Of a stretch of 64,000 bases of DNA, positions 17,966-25,774 are shown one piece after another. Source of the stretch: Terriglobales bacterium (lineage in GTDB: Bacteria > Acidobacteriota > Terriglobia > Terriglobales > Acidobacteriaceae); contig DASPRM010000033.1 in the NCBI GenBank assembly GCA_035624455.1, forward strand, positions 1-64,000. Reading direction: 5' to 3'. The translations under genes were made by a program, and so were the position numbers. The notes below the pieces were generated by a model. It was not told the origin of the DNA and ran no database searches. It worked only from the letters and a program-made list of their open reading frames with translations. How positions within the stretch are numbered: the first letter of the stretch is position 1; each line of letters opens with the position of its first letter.

Positions 17966-18838
17966 TTATTCCCCGGTGCTGGAACTCGCAGATCCTTTGT
18001 GATCCGCCTGCGAGGTCTCTTCCAAAGCGGCGCGAGATCGTGAATAGCGCTTGTGGGCGAGCGTTCCCTCGGCATTGCGTTTAGCCGCAATTATCTCAGC
18101 TACGATTGAGATGGCGATTTCTTCCGGAGTTACCGCCCCGATCTCCAGCCCAATGGGGGCCATCACGCGTTGGAACTGTTCTGGGGTGAACCCTTCCTTC
18201 TCGAGTTCCTTGTAGATGGAAAGCACTTTGCGCTTGGAGCCAATCATTCCGATGTAGTGAGCCGAGGTGCCGATGGCCCAGCGCAGAACCCGCATATCGT
18301 CGCGATGCCCGCGGGTGACGATTACGAGATAGGTCGATTCGTTGGGCGTAATCCGCGCCATGGCCTGTTCGAAATCTTCCGCAATGATTTCGCGCGCGTC
18401 GGGAAAACGCTCACGATTGGCGTAAGCCTCGCGATCGTCGACGACGCTGACATCGAATCCGGCGAGCCGTGCCATTTTGTAGACGCTGGCCGCCACATGG
18501 CCCGCGCCAAACACATAGACATGAGAGATCGGCATCACCGGCTCGACATACACTTCAAGTGTGCCCCCGCAGACCAGGCCGGTGTCGTAACGGGGATTCT
18601 GATTGAGATTGAAGGTAAGCGTGCGCGGCTTTTCTTGCTCCATGACCTCGCGCGCGGCTTGCCACACCTCAGCCTCCACGCAGCCGCCGCCGATGGTGCC
18701 CACGATGGAGCCGTCATCGCGCACCAGCATTTTTGCGGTGTTGAACGACGGGATCGATCCGCGCACATTGATAATGGTGGCCAGAGCGCCGCGGCGTCCC
18801 TGGCGGCGAAGCTCGACGAGCTGCTCGTAGAGGTCCAT
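17966..18838 (-). CDS. XdhC/CoxF-family molybdoenzyme maturation protein
   Basis: A 290-residue protein. The N-terminal XdhC_CoxI domain carries ATIINVRGSIP and GTIGGGCVEAEVW; the C-terminal Rossmann part has VYVFGAGHVAASVYKMARLAGFDVSVVDDR and YIGMIGSKRK. The family binds molybdenum cofactor, helps its sulfuration and inserts it into xanthine dehydrogenase-type enzymes. No molybdoenzyme gene is in the window. It is divergent from the F420 operon across about 110 bases and may share a promoter region with it. The start is uncertain: ATG 18838 or a TTG nine bases upstream; neither has a clear ribosome binding site. Confidence 0.85.
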   Translation of the reverse strand: MDLYEQLVELRRQGRRGALATIINVRGSIPSFNTAKMLVRDDGSIVGTIGGGCVEAEVWQAAREVMEQEKPRTLTFNLNQNPRYDTGLVCGGTLEVYVEPVMPISHVYVFGAGHVAASVYKMARLAGFDVSVVDDREAYANRERFPDAREIIAEDFEQAMARITPNESTYLVIVTRGHRDDMRVLRWAIGTSAHYIGMIGSKRKVLSIYKELEKEGFTPEQFQRVMAPIGLEIGAVTPEEIAISIVAEIIAAKRNAEGTLAHKRYSRSRAALEETSQADHKGSASSSTGE

Positions 18839-18947
18839 CGCAGTCAAGTATGTTGGATGATGATGGGCAAGTCAAAGAAGCGCCCGGATGACAATCACGA
18901 TTTTGATGTAATCTGGATGCCGACCTTTGTTGGGGTGAGATGGCGGC

Positions 18948-20234
18948 ATGAGCCATTGCTCGCAATCGGTCCGAATACGACGAGAGAATCCGGTCTCTGC
19001 CTGGGATAATGGTGGCCCATCCGTTCAGGACCTGCTGGCTGAGGTCGTGGCGGGTGCTCCACCCTCGAAAGCAGCCGCGTTGAGGCTGTTGGAGTGCAGG
19101 CCCGACGAGTTGCCTGCTCTTTTGACAACCGCCGTAGCCCTTCGCCGGAAGTTCAAGTCCGAGGTTGTCACCTACTCCCGCAAGGTCTTCCTTCCCCTGA
19201 CCAATTTGTGCCGCGATTACTGCGGATACTGCATTTTTCGGCGCGATCCCGGCCAGGCTGGCGCTCATACGATGACTCCGGAGGAAGTTCTCCAGGTAGC
19301 TCATGAAGGGGAAAAGCTCGGCTGCACGGAAGCGTTGTTCAGTCTCGGCGACAAGCCGGAATTGACGTTTCCTGAGATGCGCGAGACTCTGCGGCATCTC
19401 GGTTACAAGTCCACCCTGCATTACTTGGAAGCGATGTGCGAACTGGTGCTCCGCGAGACGCAGCTGATCCCACATGCGAACCCGGGGCTCATGAGCGCAG
19501 AATGGCTGGCGCGGCTACGAGCAGTTTCTCCAAGCCTGGGGCTCATGCTGGAGACTACCAGCGGGGCTTTGATGAAGTCCGGCGCCGCACATGATGGCGC
19601 TCCCGACAAAGTGCCATCGCGGCGGACGAAAGTTATTGAAGAGGCGGGAGAGCAGGGAATTCCTTTCACTACGGGAATTCTGATCGGTATTGGGGAAACC
19701 CTGGAAGACCGAGTCGATTCGCTGTTCCGCTTGCGGGAGATGCATGATCGCTACGGGCACATCCAGGAAGTTATCATTCAGAACTTTCGCGTGAAGCCTG
19801 GCATCCCCATGCAACGCCGGCCGGAGCCGAGCCTAACGGATATGCTGCGCACCGTCGCCACAGCGCGATTGATTTTGGGGGATATGAACGTGCAGGCGCC
19901 GCCGAATCTCTCCGCGCCGAATTACGAGAACCTTCTCGGCGCGGGCATTAACGATTGGGGCGGAATCTCGCCGCTGACGCCTGATTTCATTAATCCCGAG
20001 GCTCCCTGGCCGCACCTAAGAGAACTGGAGCGCCAGACGGCAGATGCTGGGTTCGTTCTTGAGCAGCGGCTACCGGTGTACCCGGAATTTGTCGCGGCTG
20101 CGCAACGGGGCGGCGGGCTGGGGGCGGAGCGGTTGCGCAGCGCGGCAGACCCCCACGGCTACGCTGCTCCGCGTTATGTGGAACCGTCCGTCCCCGAGGG
20201 GGATTCGCGACCCGCAGCTGGAGTACCGGCATGA
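18948..20234 (+). CDS. cofG: 7,8-didemethyl-8-hydroxy-5-deazariboflavin synthase, CofG subunit
   Basis: A 428-residue radical SAM enzyme. The cluster motif CRDYCGYC gives Cys88, Cys92 and Cys95 (CX3CX2C). Further family marks are VTYSRKVFLPLTNLCRDYC, LFSLGDKPE and IQNFRVKPG. With CofH it makes the F0 deazaflavin chromophore of coenzyme F420 from tyrosine and 5-amino-6-ribitylaminouracil. CofG and CofH are separate genes here, unlike the fused FbiC of actinobacteria. It is the first gene of a tight six-gene operon; its stop overlaps the next start by four bases (ATGA). The start ATG 18948 has only a weak binding site, but no better in-frame start exists. Confidence 0.93.
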   Translation: MSHCSQSVRIRRENPVSAWDNGGPSVQDLLAEVVAGAPPSKAAALRLLECRPDELPALLTTAVALRRKFKSEVVTYSRKVFLPLTNLCRDYCGYCIFRRDPGQAGAHTMTPEEVLQVAHEGEKLGCTEALFSLGDKPELTFPEMRETLRHLGYKSTLHYLEAMCELVLRETQLIPHANPGLMSAEWLARLRAVSPSLGLMLETTSGALMKSGAAHDGAPDKVPSRRTKVIEEAGEQGIPFTTGILIGIGETLEDRVDSLFRLREMHDRYGHIQEVIIQNFRVKPGIPMQRRPEPSLTDMLRTVATARLILGDMNVQAPPNLSAPNYENLLGAGINDWGGISPLTPDFINPEAPWPHLRELERQTADAGFVLEQRLPVYPEFVAAAQRGGGLGAERLRSAADPHGYAAPRYVEPSVPEGDSRPAAGVPA

Positions 20235-21187
20235 TTGTCGTCCTCAGCGGTGGAACCGGCGGCGCGAAGTTTGTGGCCGGGCTCAAGCAGGTCGTGCGCG
20301 CCGAAGATCTGACAGTCATAGTCAACACCGGCGATGACCTGCGCTGGTGGGGCCTGCATGTCTCGCCCGACGTTGATTCGATCACCTACGCGTTGGCGGG
20401 TGTTCTGAGTAAAGAGCGAGGCTGGGGATTCGAAGGAGATTCCTTCCGTTGCCTCGAACGGATGCGCGAGTTGGGCGTGCCTGGGTGGTTTCAGCTGGGA
20501 GATTGCGACCTGGCAACTCATCTTCGCCGAACACAGCTGCTTGCGGACGGCAAAACGCTTAGCCAAGCTACGGCTGAATTGGCGTCAACGATGGGCGTGC
20601 GATCAATTGTGCTGCCCATGACCGATGATCCGGTGGAGACGCGTGTGTTGACTGACAGTGGCGAACTCAGCTTTCAGGAATATTTCGTGCGTGAGCGCTA
20701 CCGGGTTCCAGTGCGTGGGGTTCGCTTTGCAGGGGCAGAGGGCGCGAAACCTGCTCCCGGGGTGATCGCGGCGATCCGCGAGGCCGATGCGGTTTTTATT
20801 GCGCCGAGTAATCCGATCACCAGCATCGGCCCTATCCTCGCAGTGCCAGGAATTCGCGCGGCCTTGCGAGAGACTCGTGCTCCGGTAGCTGCGATCAGCC
20901 CGATTGTCGGAGGAGCAGCGGTCAGCGGTCCGGCGGGCGAGATGATGAGACTTAAGGGTTTTTCCGTTTCGGTTGCAGGGATTGCGGAAATCTACAACGA
21001 CTTTCTTGCTGTGCTGATTGCTGACCAAATGGATCGCGTTTCAGTGCAGGCTGAGATTTCTGCCGTTCCGGTTCGGTTCACGCAAACCATCATGCGCTCG
21101 GACGAAGATAAAGCTGCGCTGGCGCGATTCGCGCTTGAAGTGATCGCTCCGCTTCGCGAGCGTGTTTCTATTCCACGAGCTGGTTAA
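20231..21187 (+). CDS. cofD: F420 biosynthesis phospho-acyl transferase CofD
   Basis: A 318-residue enzyme that transfers a phospholactyl, phosphoenolpyruvyl or phosphoglyceryl moiety from the guanylated donor to F0, giving F420-0 or its dehydro form. Family marks are the N-terminal SGGTGGAKFVAGL nucleotide loop, VNTGDDLRWWGLHVSPDVDS, GDCDLATHLRRT, LPMTDDPVETRV and APSNPITSIGPIL. Length fits CofD/FbiA. It overlaps cofG by four bases, and cofC follows after four bases. It is cytoplasmic. Confidence 0.95.
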   Translation: MIVVLSGGTGGAKFVAGLKQVVRAEDLTVIVNTGDDLRWWGLHVSPDVDSITYALAGVLSKERGWGFEGDSFRCLERMRELGVPGWFQLGDCDLATHLRRTQLLADGKTLSQATAELASTMGVRSIVLPMTDDPVETRVLTDSGELSFQEYFVRERYRVPVRGVRFAGAEGAKPAPGVIAAIREADAVFIAPSNPITSIGPILAVPGIRAALRETRAPVAAISPIVGGAAVSGPAGEMMRLKGFSVSVAGIAEIYNDFLAVLIADQMDRVSVQAEISAVPVRFTQTIMRSDEDKAALARFALEVIAPLRERVSIPRAG

Positions 21188-21191
21188 CCGC

Positions 21192-21863
21192 ATGATCCTG
21201 GTTCCGGTGAAGAATTTCGCAAATGCCAAGCAGCGGCTGTCCCCGGTGCTGGAGGCTAGGGAACGCACCGCGCTCGCGAAGGCGATGTTCGAGGATGTAC
21301 TGGCGACTTTAGCGCAATGCCAGAGCAGGCCTGAGGTGTCGGTGGTGACTGGTGATTCGCATGCGCGCAGAGTGGCCGAAGCCCACGGTTTCTCGATCAT
21401 CGAGGAACGCGAAAATCGCAGCGAGACCGACGCCATCGCCATGGCCAGCGCGGTTTGTGAATCCCAGGGAGTGAAATTCGTGATGGTGGTTCCTGCTGAC
21501 ATCCCCCTGATGACGGCAGCCGAAGTTGATACTGTGCTGGCGCGAGCACCGCAGGAGGGAAGCGTGCTGGTGCCGGCTGCCGACCGCCGTGGCACGAATG
21601 CGATCGTGAAGAGTCCCCTAAATCTTTTCCCTCTGCGGTTCGGCAACGACAGCTTTCAACCCCATCTTGCTTCGGCGCAAGCCAGCGGTAAACCAGTAGT
21701 GGTGCTGGAGCTCCCAGGCATCGCACTGGATATCGATCGTGCGGACGATCTGGCGCAGCTAATTACCGCTCCCATCAGGACTCGGACCCAGCGGCTGCTT
21801 GCAGCCTGGAATCTGTCGGAGCGCCTGCAGCAGGCATGGCAAGCTCGTCCGGCACATGCCTGA
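21192..21863 (+). CDS. cofC: Phospholactate/PEP guanylyltransferase CofC
   Basis: A 223-residue nucleotidyltransferase of the CofC/FbiD family, which activates 2-phospho-L-lactate, phosphoenolpyruvate or 3-phosphoglycerate with GTP for CofD. Marks are LVPVKNFANAKQRLSPVLEA, FVMVVPADIPLMTAAEVD and the GTNAIVKSP region. I chose ATG 21192, four bases after the cofD stop; an in-frame extension to 21162 would overlap cofD. Which three-carbon acid it uses cannot be read from sequence by eye. It overlaps cofE by eight bases. Confidence 0.92.
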   Translation: MILVPVKNFANAKQRLSPVLEARERTALAKAMFEDVLATLAQCQSRPEVSVVTGDSHARRVAEAHGFSIIEERENRSETDAIAMASAVCESQGVKFVMVVPADIPLMTAAEVDTVLARAPQEGSVLVPAADRRGTNAIVKSPLNLFPLRFGNDSFQPHLASAQASGKPVVVLELPGIALDIDRADDLAQLITAPIRTRTQRLLAAWNLSERLQQAWQARPAHA

Positions 21864-22608
21864 AATCCGCGCCATCCCACTCGAGGGCGTCGGTGAAGTG
21901 CGTCCCGGTGTGGATATATCTGAACTGGTGCTACAGGCAACGCGAAAGAAGCGTCAAAAGCTCCAGCCGGGCGACATTCTGATCATCACCCATAAAGTCG
22001 TCTCCAAGGCGGAAGGCCAGATCATCCCGCTGAGCAGCGTGAAGCCCAGTCCCGCGACACAGCGCTGGGCCAAGAAGTTCAAGCTGGATGCGCGCGTGGT
22101 GCAGTTGGGTTTAAATGAGAGTCGGCGAATCGTTCGACGCCGCAATGGCATTACGATCGCCGAAACCCGCCACGGCTTTGTCTGCGCGAATGCCGGTGTG
22201 GATGCTTCTAACGTCGATGGCGGACAAAGCGCGGTCCTGCTTCCGCGAGATCCCGATGGTTCGGCACGCCAGATTCATCGGCGAATAAAAAGCCGCGTCG
22301 GTTTTTCGGTCCCGGTCATCCTAACCGACAGCTTCGGGCGGCCATGGCGGGAGGGTCTGACCGAAGTTGCCATCGGTGTGGCGGGAATGAAGCCGCTTCG
22401 CGATTACCGCGGGCAGCGTGACGCGCACGGTTATCGCTTACGTGTTACGGTGGATGCCATCGCCGACGAACTCGCCTGTATGGCGGGTCTGGCTTGTGGA
22501 AAGCTGTCGCGTGCCCCAGCGTGTATCATTCGCGGATATCCTTACCAGCGGGGACGGGGAAGTGGGCGCGATCTGATCCGTCCTGCTAAGCGGGATCTGT
22601 TTCGCTGA
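21856..22608 (+). CDS. cofE: Coenzyme F420-0:L-glutamate ligase CofE
   Basis: A 250-residue enzyme that adds gamma-linked glutamates to F420-0 using GTP. Marks are GDILIITHKVVSKAEGQ, AETRHGFVCANAGVDASNVDGG, ILTDSFGRPWREGLTEVAIGVAG and the C-terminal ADELACMAGLACGK. It has only the ligase domain: the C-terminal flavin-binding reductase domain found in mycobacterial FbiB is absent. Start ATG 21856 overlaps the cofC stop; an earlier in-frame start lies deep inside cofC. The next gene, cofH, begins six bases after its stop. Confidence 0.94.
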   Translation: MPEIRAIPLEGVGEVRPGVDISELVLQATRKKRQKLQPGDILIITHKVVSKAEGQIIPLSSVKPSPATQRWAKKFKLDARVVQLGLNESRRIVRRRNGITIAETRHGFVCANAGVDASNVDGGQSAVLLPRDPDGSARQIHRRIKSRVGFSVPVILTDSFGRPWREGLTEVAIGVAGMKPLRDYRGQRDAHGYRLRVTVDAIADELACMAGLACGKLSRAPACIIRGYPYQRGRGSGRDLIRPAKRDLFR

Positions 22609-22614
22609 GGAGAT

Positions 22615-23841
22615 ATGGAAAGCCTGGATTTCGGCCGATTCGCCAGCTTCATTGATCACAGCTGGGATGAAATTGCATACCGCGTTTCTCCGTCCGTTCG
22701 GGAAGCATTGGAGCGGGTCCTTGCTACCGAAGATGGCGGCTGCCTCAGCAACGAAGAATGTCTACGCCTGGCAATGGCGGAAGGCGAGGATCTGCTCGGG
22801 TTAATCGCAGCCGCGGATCAGCTTCGGCGGCAAGTTGTGGGCGACATCGTTACCTACGTCGTGAATCGCAACATCAATTTCACCAATATCTGTTTCGTCG
22901 GGTGCAAGTTTTGCGCGTTCAGCCGTGGGCCGCTCGATCCCGATGCCAATTTCGATTCCCTCGACCGGGTTGCGGAAAAAGCGCGCGAGGCATGGCAGCT
23001 AGGGGCTACTGAAGTCTGCATACAGGGCGGCTTGCCCCGCGATCTTCCTCCTTCTTTCTACCGCGACATCCTGCGCGCGGTGAAGAGGGCGGTGCCGGAA
23101 ATGCACATCCATGCCTTTTCTCCCATGGAAGTTGCTTATGGGGTAGAACTCACGGGGATGTCGATCGCCGACTATCTCACCATGCTGAAGGAGAATGGAC
23201 TGGGCACGCTGCCCGGAACCGCAGCCGAGATTCTCGACGATGAGGTGCGGGCGGTGATCTCGCGCTATAAGCTCAATACCGCTCTCTGGGACGAGATTAT
23301 CCGTTCCGCGCACCGCTGCGGCATTCGCACCACCTCGACACTGATGTACGGGCACGTGGAGAAGCCACAGCACTGGGTGAATCAGTTGCTGCTCTTCCGG
23401 CGCATTCAGGCTGACACCGGGGGCTTCACGGAATTTGTTCCGCTAGGCTTTGTGCATCAGAACACGCGGCTTTATCACGAAGGCCATGCCCGTCCCGGGC
23501 CCACATTGGAAGAACACCTCAAGATCCATGCGCTGGCGCGGATTATGCTCGCGGGAGCAATTTCCAATATTCAGGTGTCGTGGGTGAAGCTGAGCCGTCC
23601 GGTGGCGCAGTTATGCATGAAGGCGGGGGCCAATGACTATGGCGGCACGCTGATGGAAGAAAACATTTCGCGGCTGGCGGGCGCGACCTCGGGCCAGTAC
23701 TTAAGTCCGGATCAATTGGACGAGCGCATCTGCGAGCTGGGCCGCATCCCGGCGCAGCGCAGCACGACCTACAGCTCCATCCGCCTGCGCGTGTTCCCGG
23801 AAATGCTCAGCGAGGCCGAACCGATGGAGGCCTGGCAGTGA
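22615..23841 (+). CDS. cofH: F0 synthase subunit CofH (radical SAM)
   Basis: A 408-residue radical SAM enzyme that joins a tyrosine-derived radical to 5-amino-6-ribitylaminouracil, the first half of deazaflavin formation. The cluster motif is CFVGCKFC (Cys93, Cys97, Cys100). Other marks are YVVNRNINFTNIC, EVCIQGGLP, SPMEVAYG, STLMYGHVE, EFVPLGFVHQNT and GGTLMEENISR. The start ATG follows GAGGAGAT. The gene overlaps npdG through a GTGA junction, keeping the six genes in one translational unit. Confidence 0.95.
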   Translation: MESLDFGRFASFIDHSWDEIAYRVSPSVREALERVLATEDGGCLSNEECLRLAMAEGEDLLGLIAAADQLRRQVVGDIVTYVVNRNINFTNICFVGCKFCAFSRGPLDPDANFDSLDRVAEKAREAWQLGATEVCIQGGLPRDLPPSFYRDILRAVKRAVPEMHIHAFSPMEVAYGVELTGMSIADYLTMLKENGLGTLPGTAAEILDDEVRAVISRYKLNTALWDEIIRSAHRCGIRTTSTLMYGHVEKPQHWVNQLLLFRRIQADTGGFTEFVPLGFVHQNTRLYHEGHARPGPTLEEHLKIHALARIMLAGAISNIQVSWVKLSRPVAQLCMKAGANDYGGTLMEENISRLAGATSGQYLSPDQLDERICELGRIPAQRSTTYSSIRLRVFPEMLSEAEPMEAWQ

Positions 23842-24500
23842 AGATCGCCGTGGTCGGCGGTACGGGCGCGGAGGGTTCGGGGCTGGCGCGGCGCTGGTTT
23901 CTGGCAGGTCTGGACGTCATTATCGGCTCGCGTGATGAGAAGCGAGGCCAAGCTGCAGCCGAAAAGATTGCTGCCACGGTGCCAGGGAAGGGCACGATCA
24001 GCGGCGCCGAGAACCAGGAAGCCGTGCAGCAGGCCGACGTCGTGGTTTTGACCGTGCCCTTTGAAAGCCAGGTGGGGATGCTCAAGCAGATCAAGGCGTC
24101 GCTGAAGCCGGGTACGGTCTTGATCGATAACACCGTGCCGCTGGCGGCGGCGGTCGGCGGCCGCCTCACACGAACTTTGCTGGTGTGGCAGGGATCGGCT
24201 GCGCAGCAAACCGCCGAGCTAGTGCCGGAGGGTGTAGCGGTGGCGGCAGCATTCCAGAATGTTTCACACGAGCTACTCGCTCACGAGGGGCCAATCGATT
24301 GTGATGTGATCGTGTGCAGCGACGATGACCGCGCGCGATCGGTGGCCTTTGAACTGGTTCACGCAATTCCGGGATTGCGAGCAGTTGACGGGGGAAAACT
24401 GGAGAATGCGCGTATCGTCGAGCAGATCACGGCGCTGCTGATCACCATCAATGTGCGGCGGAAAGGGCACGGAGCGGGGATACGCATCACTGGGATATAG
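23838..24500 (+). CDS. npdG: NADPH:F420 oxidoreductase
   Basis: A 220-residue Rossmann protein that transfers hydride between NADP(H) and F420. The N terminus KIAVVGGTGAEGSGLARRW is the dinucleotide-binding loop, followed by IIGSRDEKRG, whose SR typically recognises the NADP phosphate. Later marks are VVLTVPFESQ, DNTVPL and AFQNVSHELL. It starts with GTG overlapping the cofH stop. Its place at the end of the cofactor operon says how F420 is recharged: from NADPH, since no glucose-6-phosphate F420 dehydrogenase is nearby. A hairpin repeat follows the stop. Confidence 0.92.
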   Translation: MKIAVVGGTGAEGSGLARRWFLAGLDVIIGSRDEKRGQAAAEKIAATVPGKGTISGAENQEAVQQADVVVLTVPFESQVGMLKQIKASLKPGTVLIDNTVPLAAAVGGRLTRTLLVWQGSAAQQTAELVPEGVAVAAAFQNVSHELLAHEGPIDCDVIVCSDDDRARSVAFELVHAIPGLRAVDGGKLENARIVEQITALLITINVRRKGHGAGIRITGI

Positions 24501-24512
24501 AAACGGGAAATC

Positions 24513-24532
24513 CGCGGACAAAAGTGTTCGCG
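24513..24532 (+). repeat. GCGGACA-type hairpin repeat, copy 1
   Basis: An 8-bp stem (one G-T pair) with loop AAAG, after the npdG stop. It is closely similar to 25699-25716. It has no T run, so it is not a standard terminator. Confidence 0.6.
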
Positions 24533-24702
24533 CCAGAAATGCCGCGGCGGTTTGGTGTTCGCAGGCCTGCTTAACCGAGAAACTCCAGCCTGCTGCTGGT
24601 TCGCCTGCAGGGTCTAACTTTCCGCTGAAAGACCCCATAAAAAGGCTCCGTAAAGTGAGCCCCATTTTCTGCCGATCATTAAATGTGATGTGAGGAGTGA
24701 AG

Positions 24703-25629
24703 ATGACCGAGCCGGTTAGAAGCATCGCTACCCCCACGGACCCCCGCTTCTACAAGGAACTGCTCGACCACATGAGTGATGGGGTTTACTTCGTGGACCG
24801 GGACCGGCAAATCCTCTATTGGAACGAAGGGGCGTTCAGGCTGACGGGCTACAAATCCGAGGAAATAGTGGGGAAGTACTGTCAGAATGATACGTTGTGT
24901 GACGTGGATTCGCAGGGACGGGAGTTGTGCAAAGAAGGTTGCCCTCTGGCGGCCACGGTAATCGATGGGATACCACGCGAGGCGCAGATTTTTCTCCGCC
25001 ATAAGCGAGGGCGGCGGCTGCCGGTGCGCATACGGGTGCAACCGATTTACGGTCCCGAGGGGACCATCGTCGGGGCAGTGGAAGTCTTCAGCGACTGGAC
25101 GGCAGAGTACAGGGCGCAGCGAAAGGGTGAGGAATTGGAGCGGCTGGCGTTTCTCGACCAGCTAACGCAGCTGCCCAATCGACGTTATCTGGAGATGTCG
25201 CTGCAGACAGCATCTTGCGAATACGAGGTACACAAAGATCCGTTTGGATTGATCGTCGTCGACATCGACGAGTTGAAGAAGATCAACGACACATACGGTC
25301 ACCCCGCCGGCGACCGCGCTCTCCGTGAAGTTGCAAAGACCTTGGCAGGAGCATTACGACCAACGGATATCGTGGGCCGCTGGGGCGGCGACGAGTTTTT
25401 GGCGATCGTGTGGCATGCCGACAGTGCAATATTAAGCAGCATCTGCGAGAGATGTCGTGTGCTCATCACACGAACCTCTTTTGCGCTGAATGATGAAAAG
25501 CGCGGATCCGTCTCCGTCTCGATTGGCGGGACGCTGGCGAGTCCCGATGATACGCCCGAGACCCTTATAAAACGGGCTGATGAGCACATGTATACGTGTA
25601 AAGCCAGTGGCCAGACCGCGCTTCGGTAA
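24703..25629 (+). CDS. PAS-GGDEF diguanylate cyclase
   Basis: A 308-residue signalling enzyme predicted to make cyclic di-GMP from GTP. An N-terminal PAS domain (about residues 16-130) holds a cysteine-bearing insert (CQNDTLC and LCKEGCPL) common in a PAS subgroup. A GGDEF domain covers about 145-305 with an intact GGDEF motif and an RPTD inhibitory site exactly five residues before it, so product feedback is expected. No membrane segment is present. ATG 24703 is preferred over a GTG six bases upstream because GAGG sits about seven bases before it. The PilZ protein at 12.6 kb is a possible receptor of its product. Confidence 0.9.
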   Translation: MTEPVRSIATPTDPRFYKELLDHMSDGVYFVDRDRQILYWNEGAFRLTGYKSEEIVGKYCQNDTLCDVDSQGRELCKEGCPLAATVIDGIPREAQIFLRHKRGRRLPVRIRVQPIYGPEGTIVGAVEVFSDWTAEYRAQRKGEELERLAFLDQLTQLPNRRYLEMSLQTASCEYEVHKDPFGLIVVDIDELKKINDTYGHPAGDRALREVAKTLAGALRPTDIVGRWGGDEFLAIVWHADSAILSSICERCRVLITRTSFALNDEKRGSVSVSIGGTLASPDDTPETLIKRADEHMYTCKASGQTALR

Positions 25630-25698
25630 GCTGAAGGTATTTGGGAACAGCAGTCCTAACGATTCTGAGCTGCATAGGCTTAGAGGAAGCGAAAGACC

Positions 25699-25716
25699 GC
25701 GGATAAGAGTGTCCGC
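25699..25716 (+). repeat. GCGGACA-type hairpin repeat, copy 2
   Basis: A 7-bp stem GCGGATA/TGTCCGC with loop AGAG, related to copy 1 at 24513. It lies just upstream of the putative -10 of the PpiD-like gene. Confidence 0.6.
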
Positions 25717-25730
25717 ATGCCACCGTAGTT

Positions 25731-25736
25731 TATAAT
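25731..25736 (+). promoter_or_regulatory. Possible -10 box of the PpiD-like gene
   Basis: A perfect TATAAT, 39 bases before the ATG. No convincing -35 at 16-18 bases; the hairpin repeat occupies that position. Confidence 0.35.
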
Positions 25737-25774
25737 CCAGCTATTCGCCTCATAAATTCTGGAGTTTCAAGCAC

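Noticed and set aside
24501-24702. Possible cyclic di-GMP riboswitch before the diguanylate cyclase gene
   Set aside because: None of the conserved GEMM helices or tetraloop sequences is present; only a short dispersed hairpin is seen.
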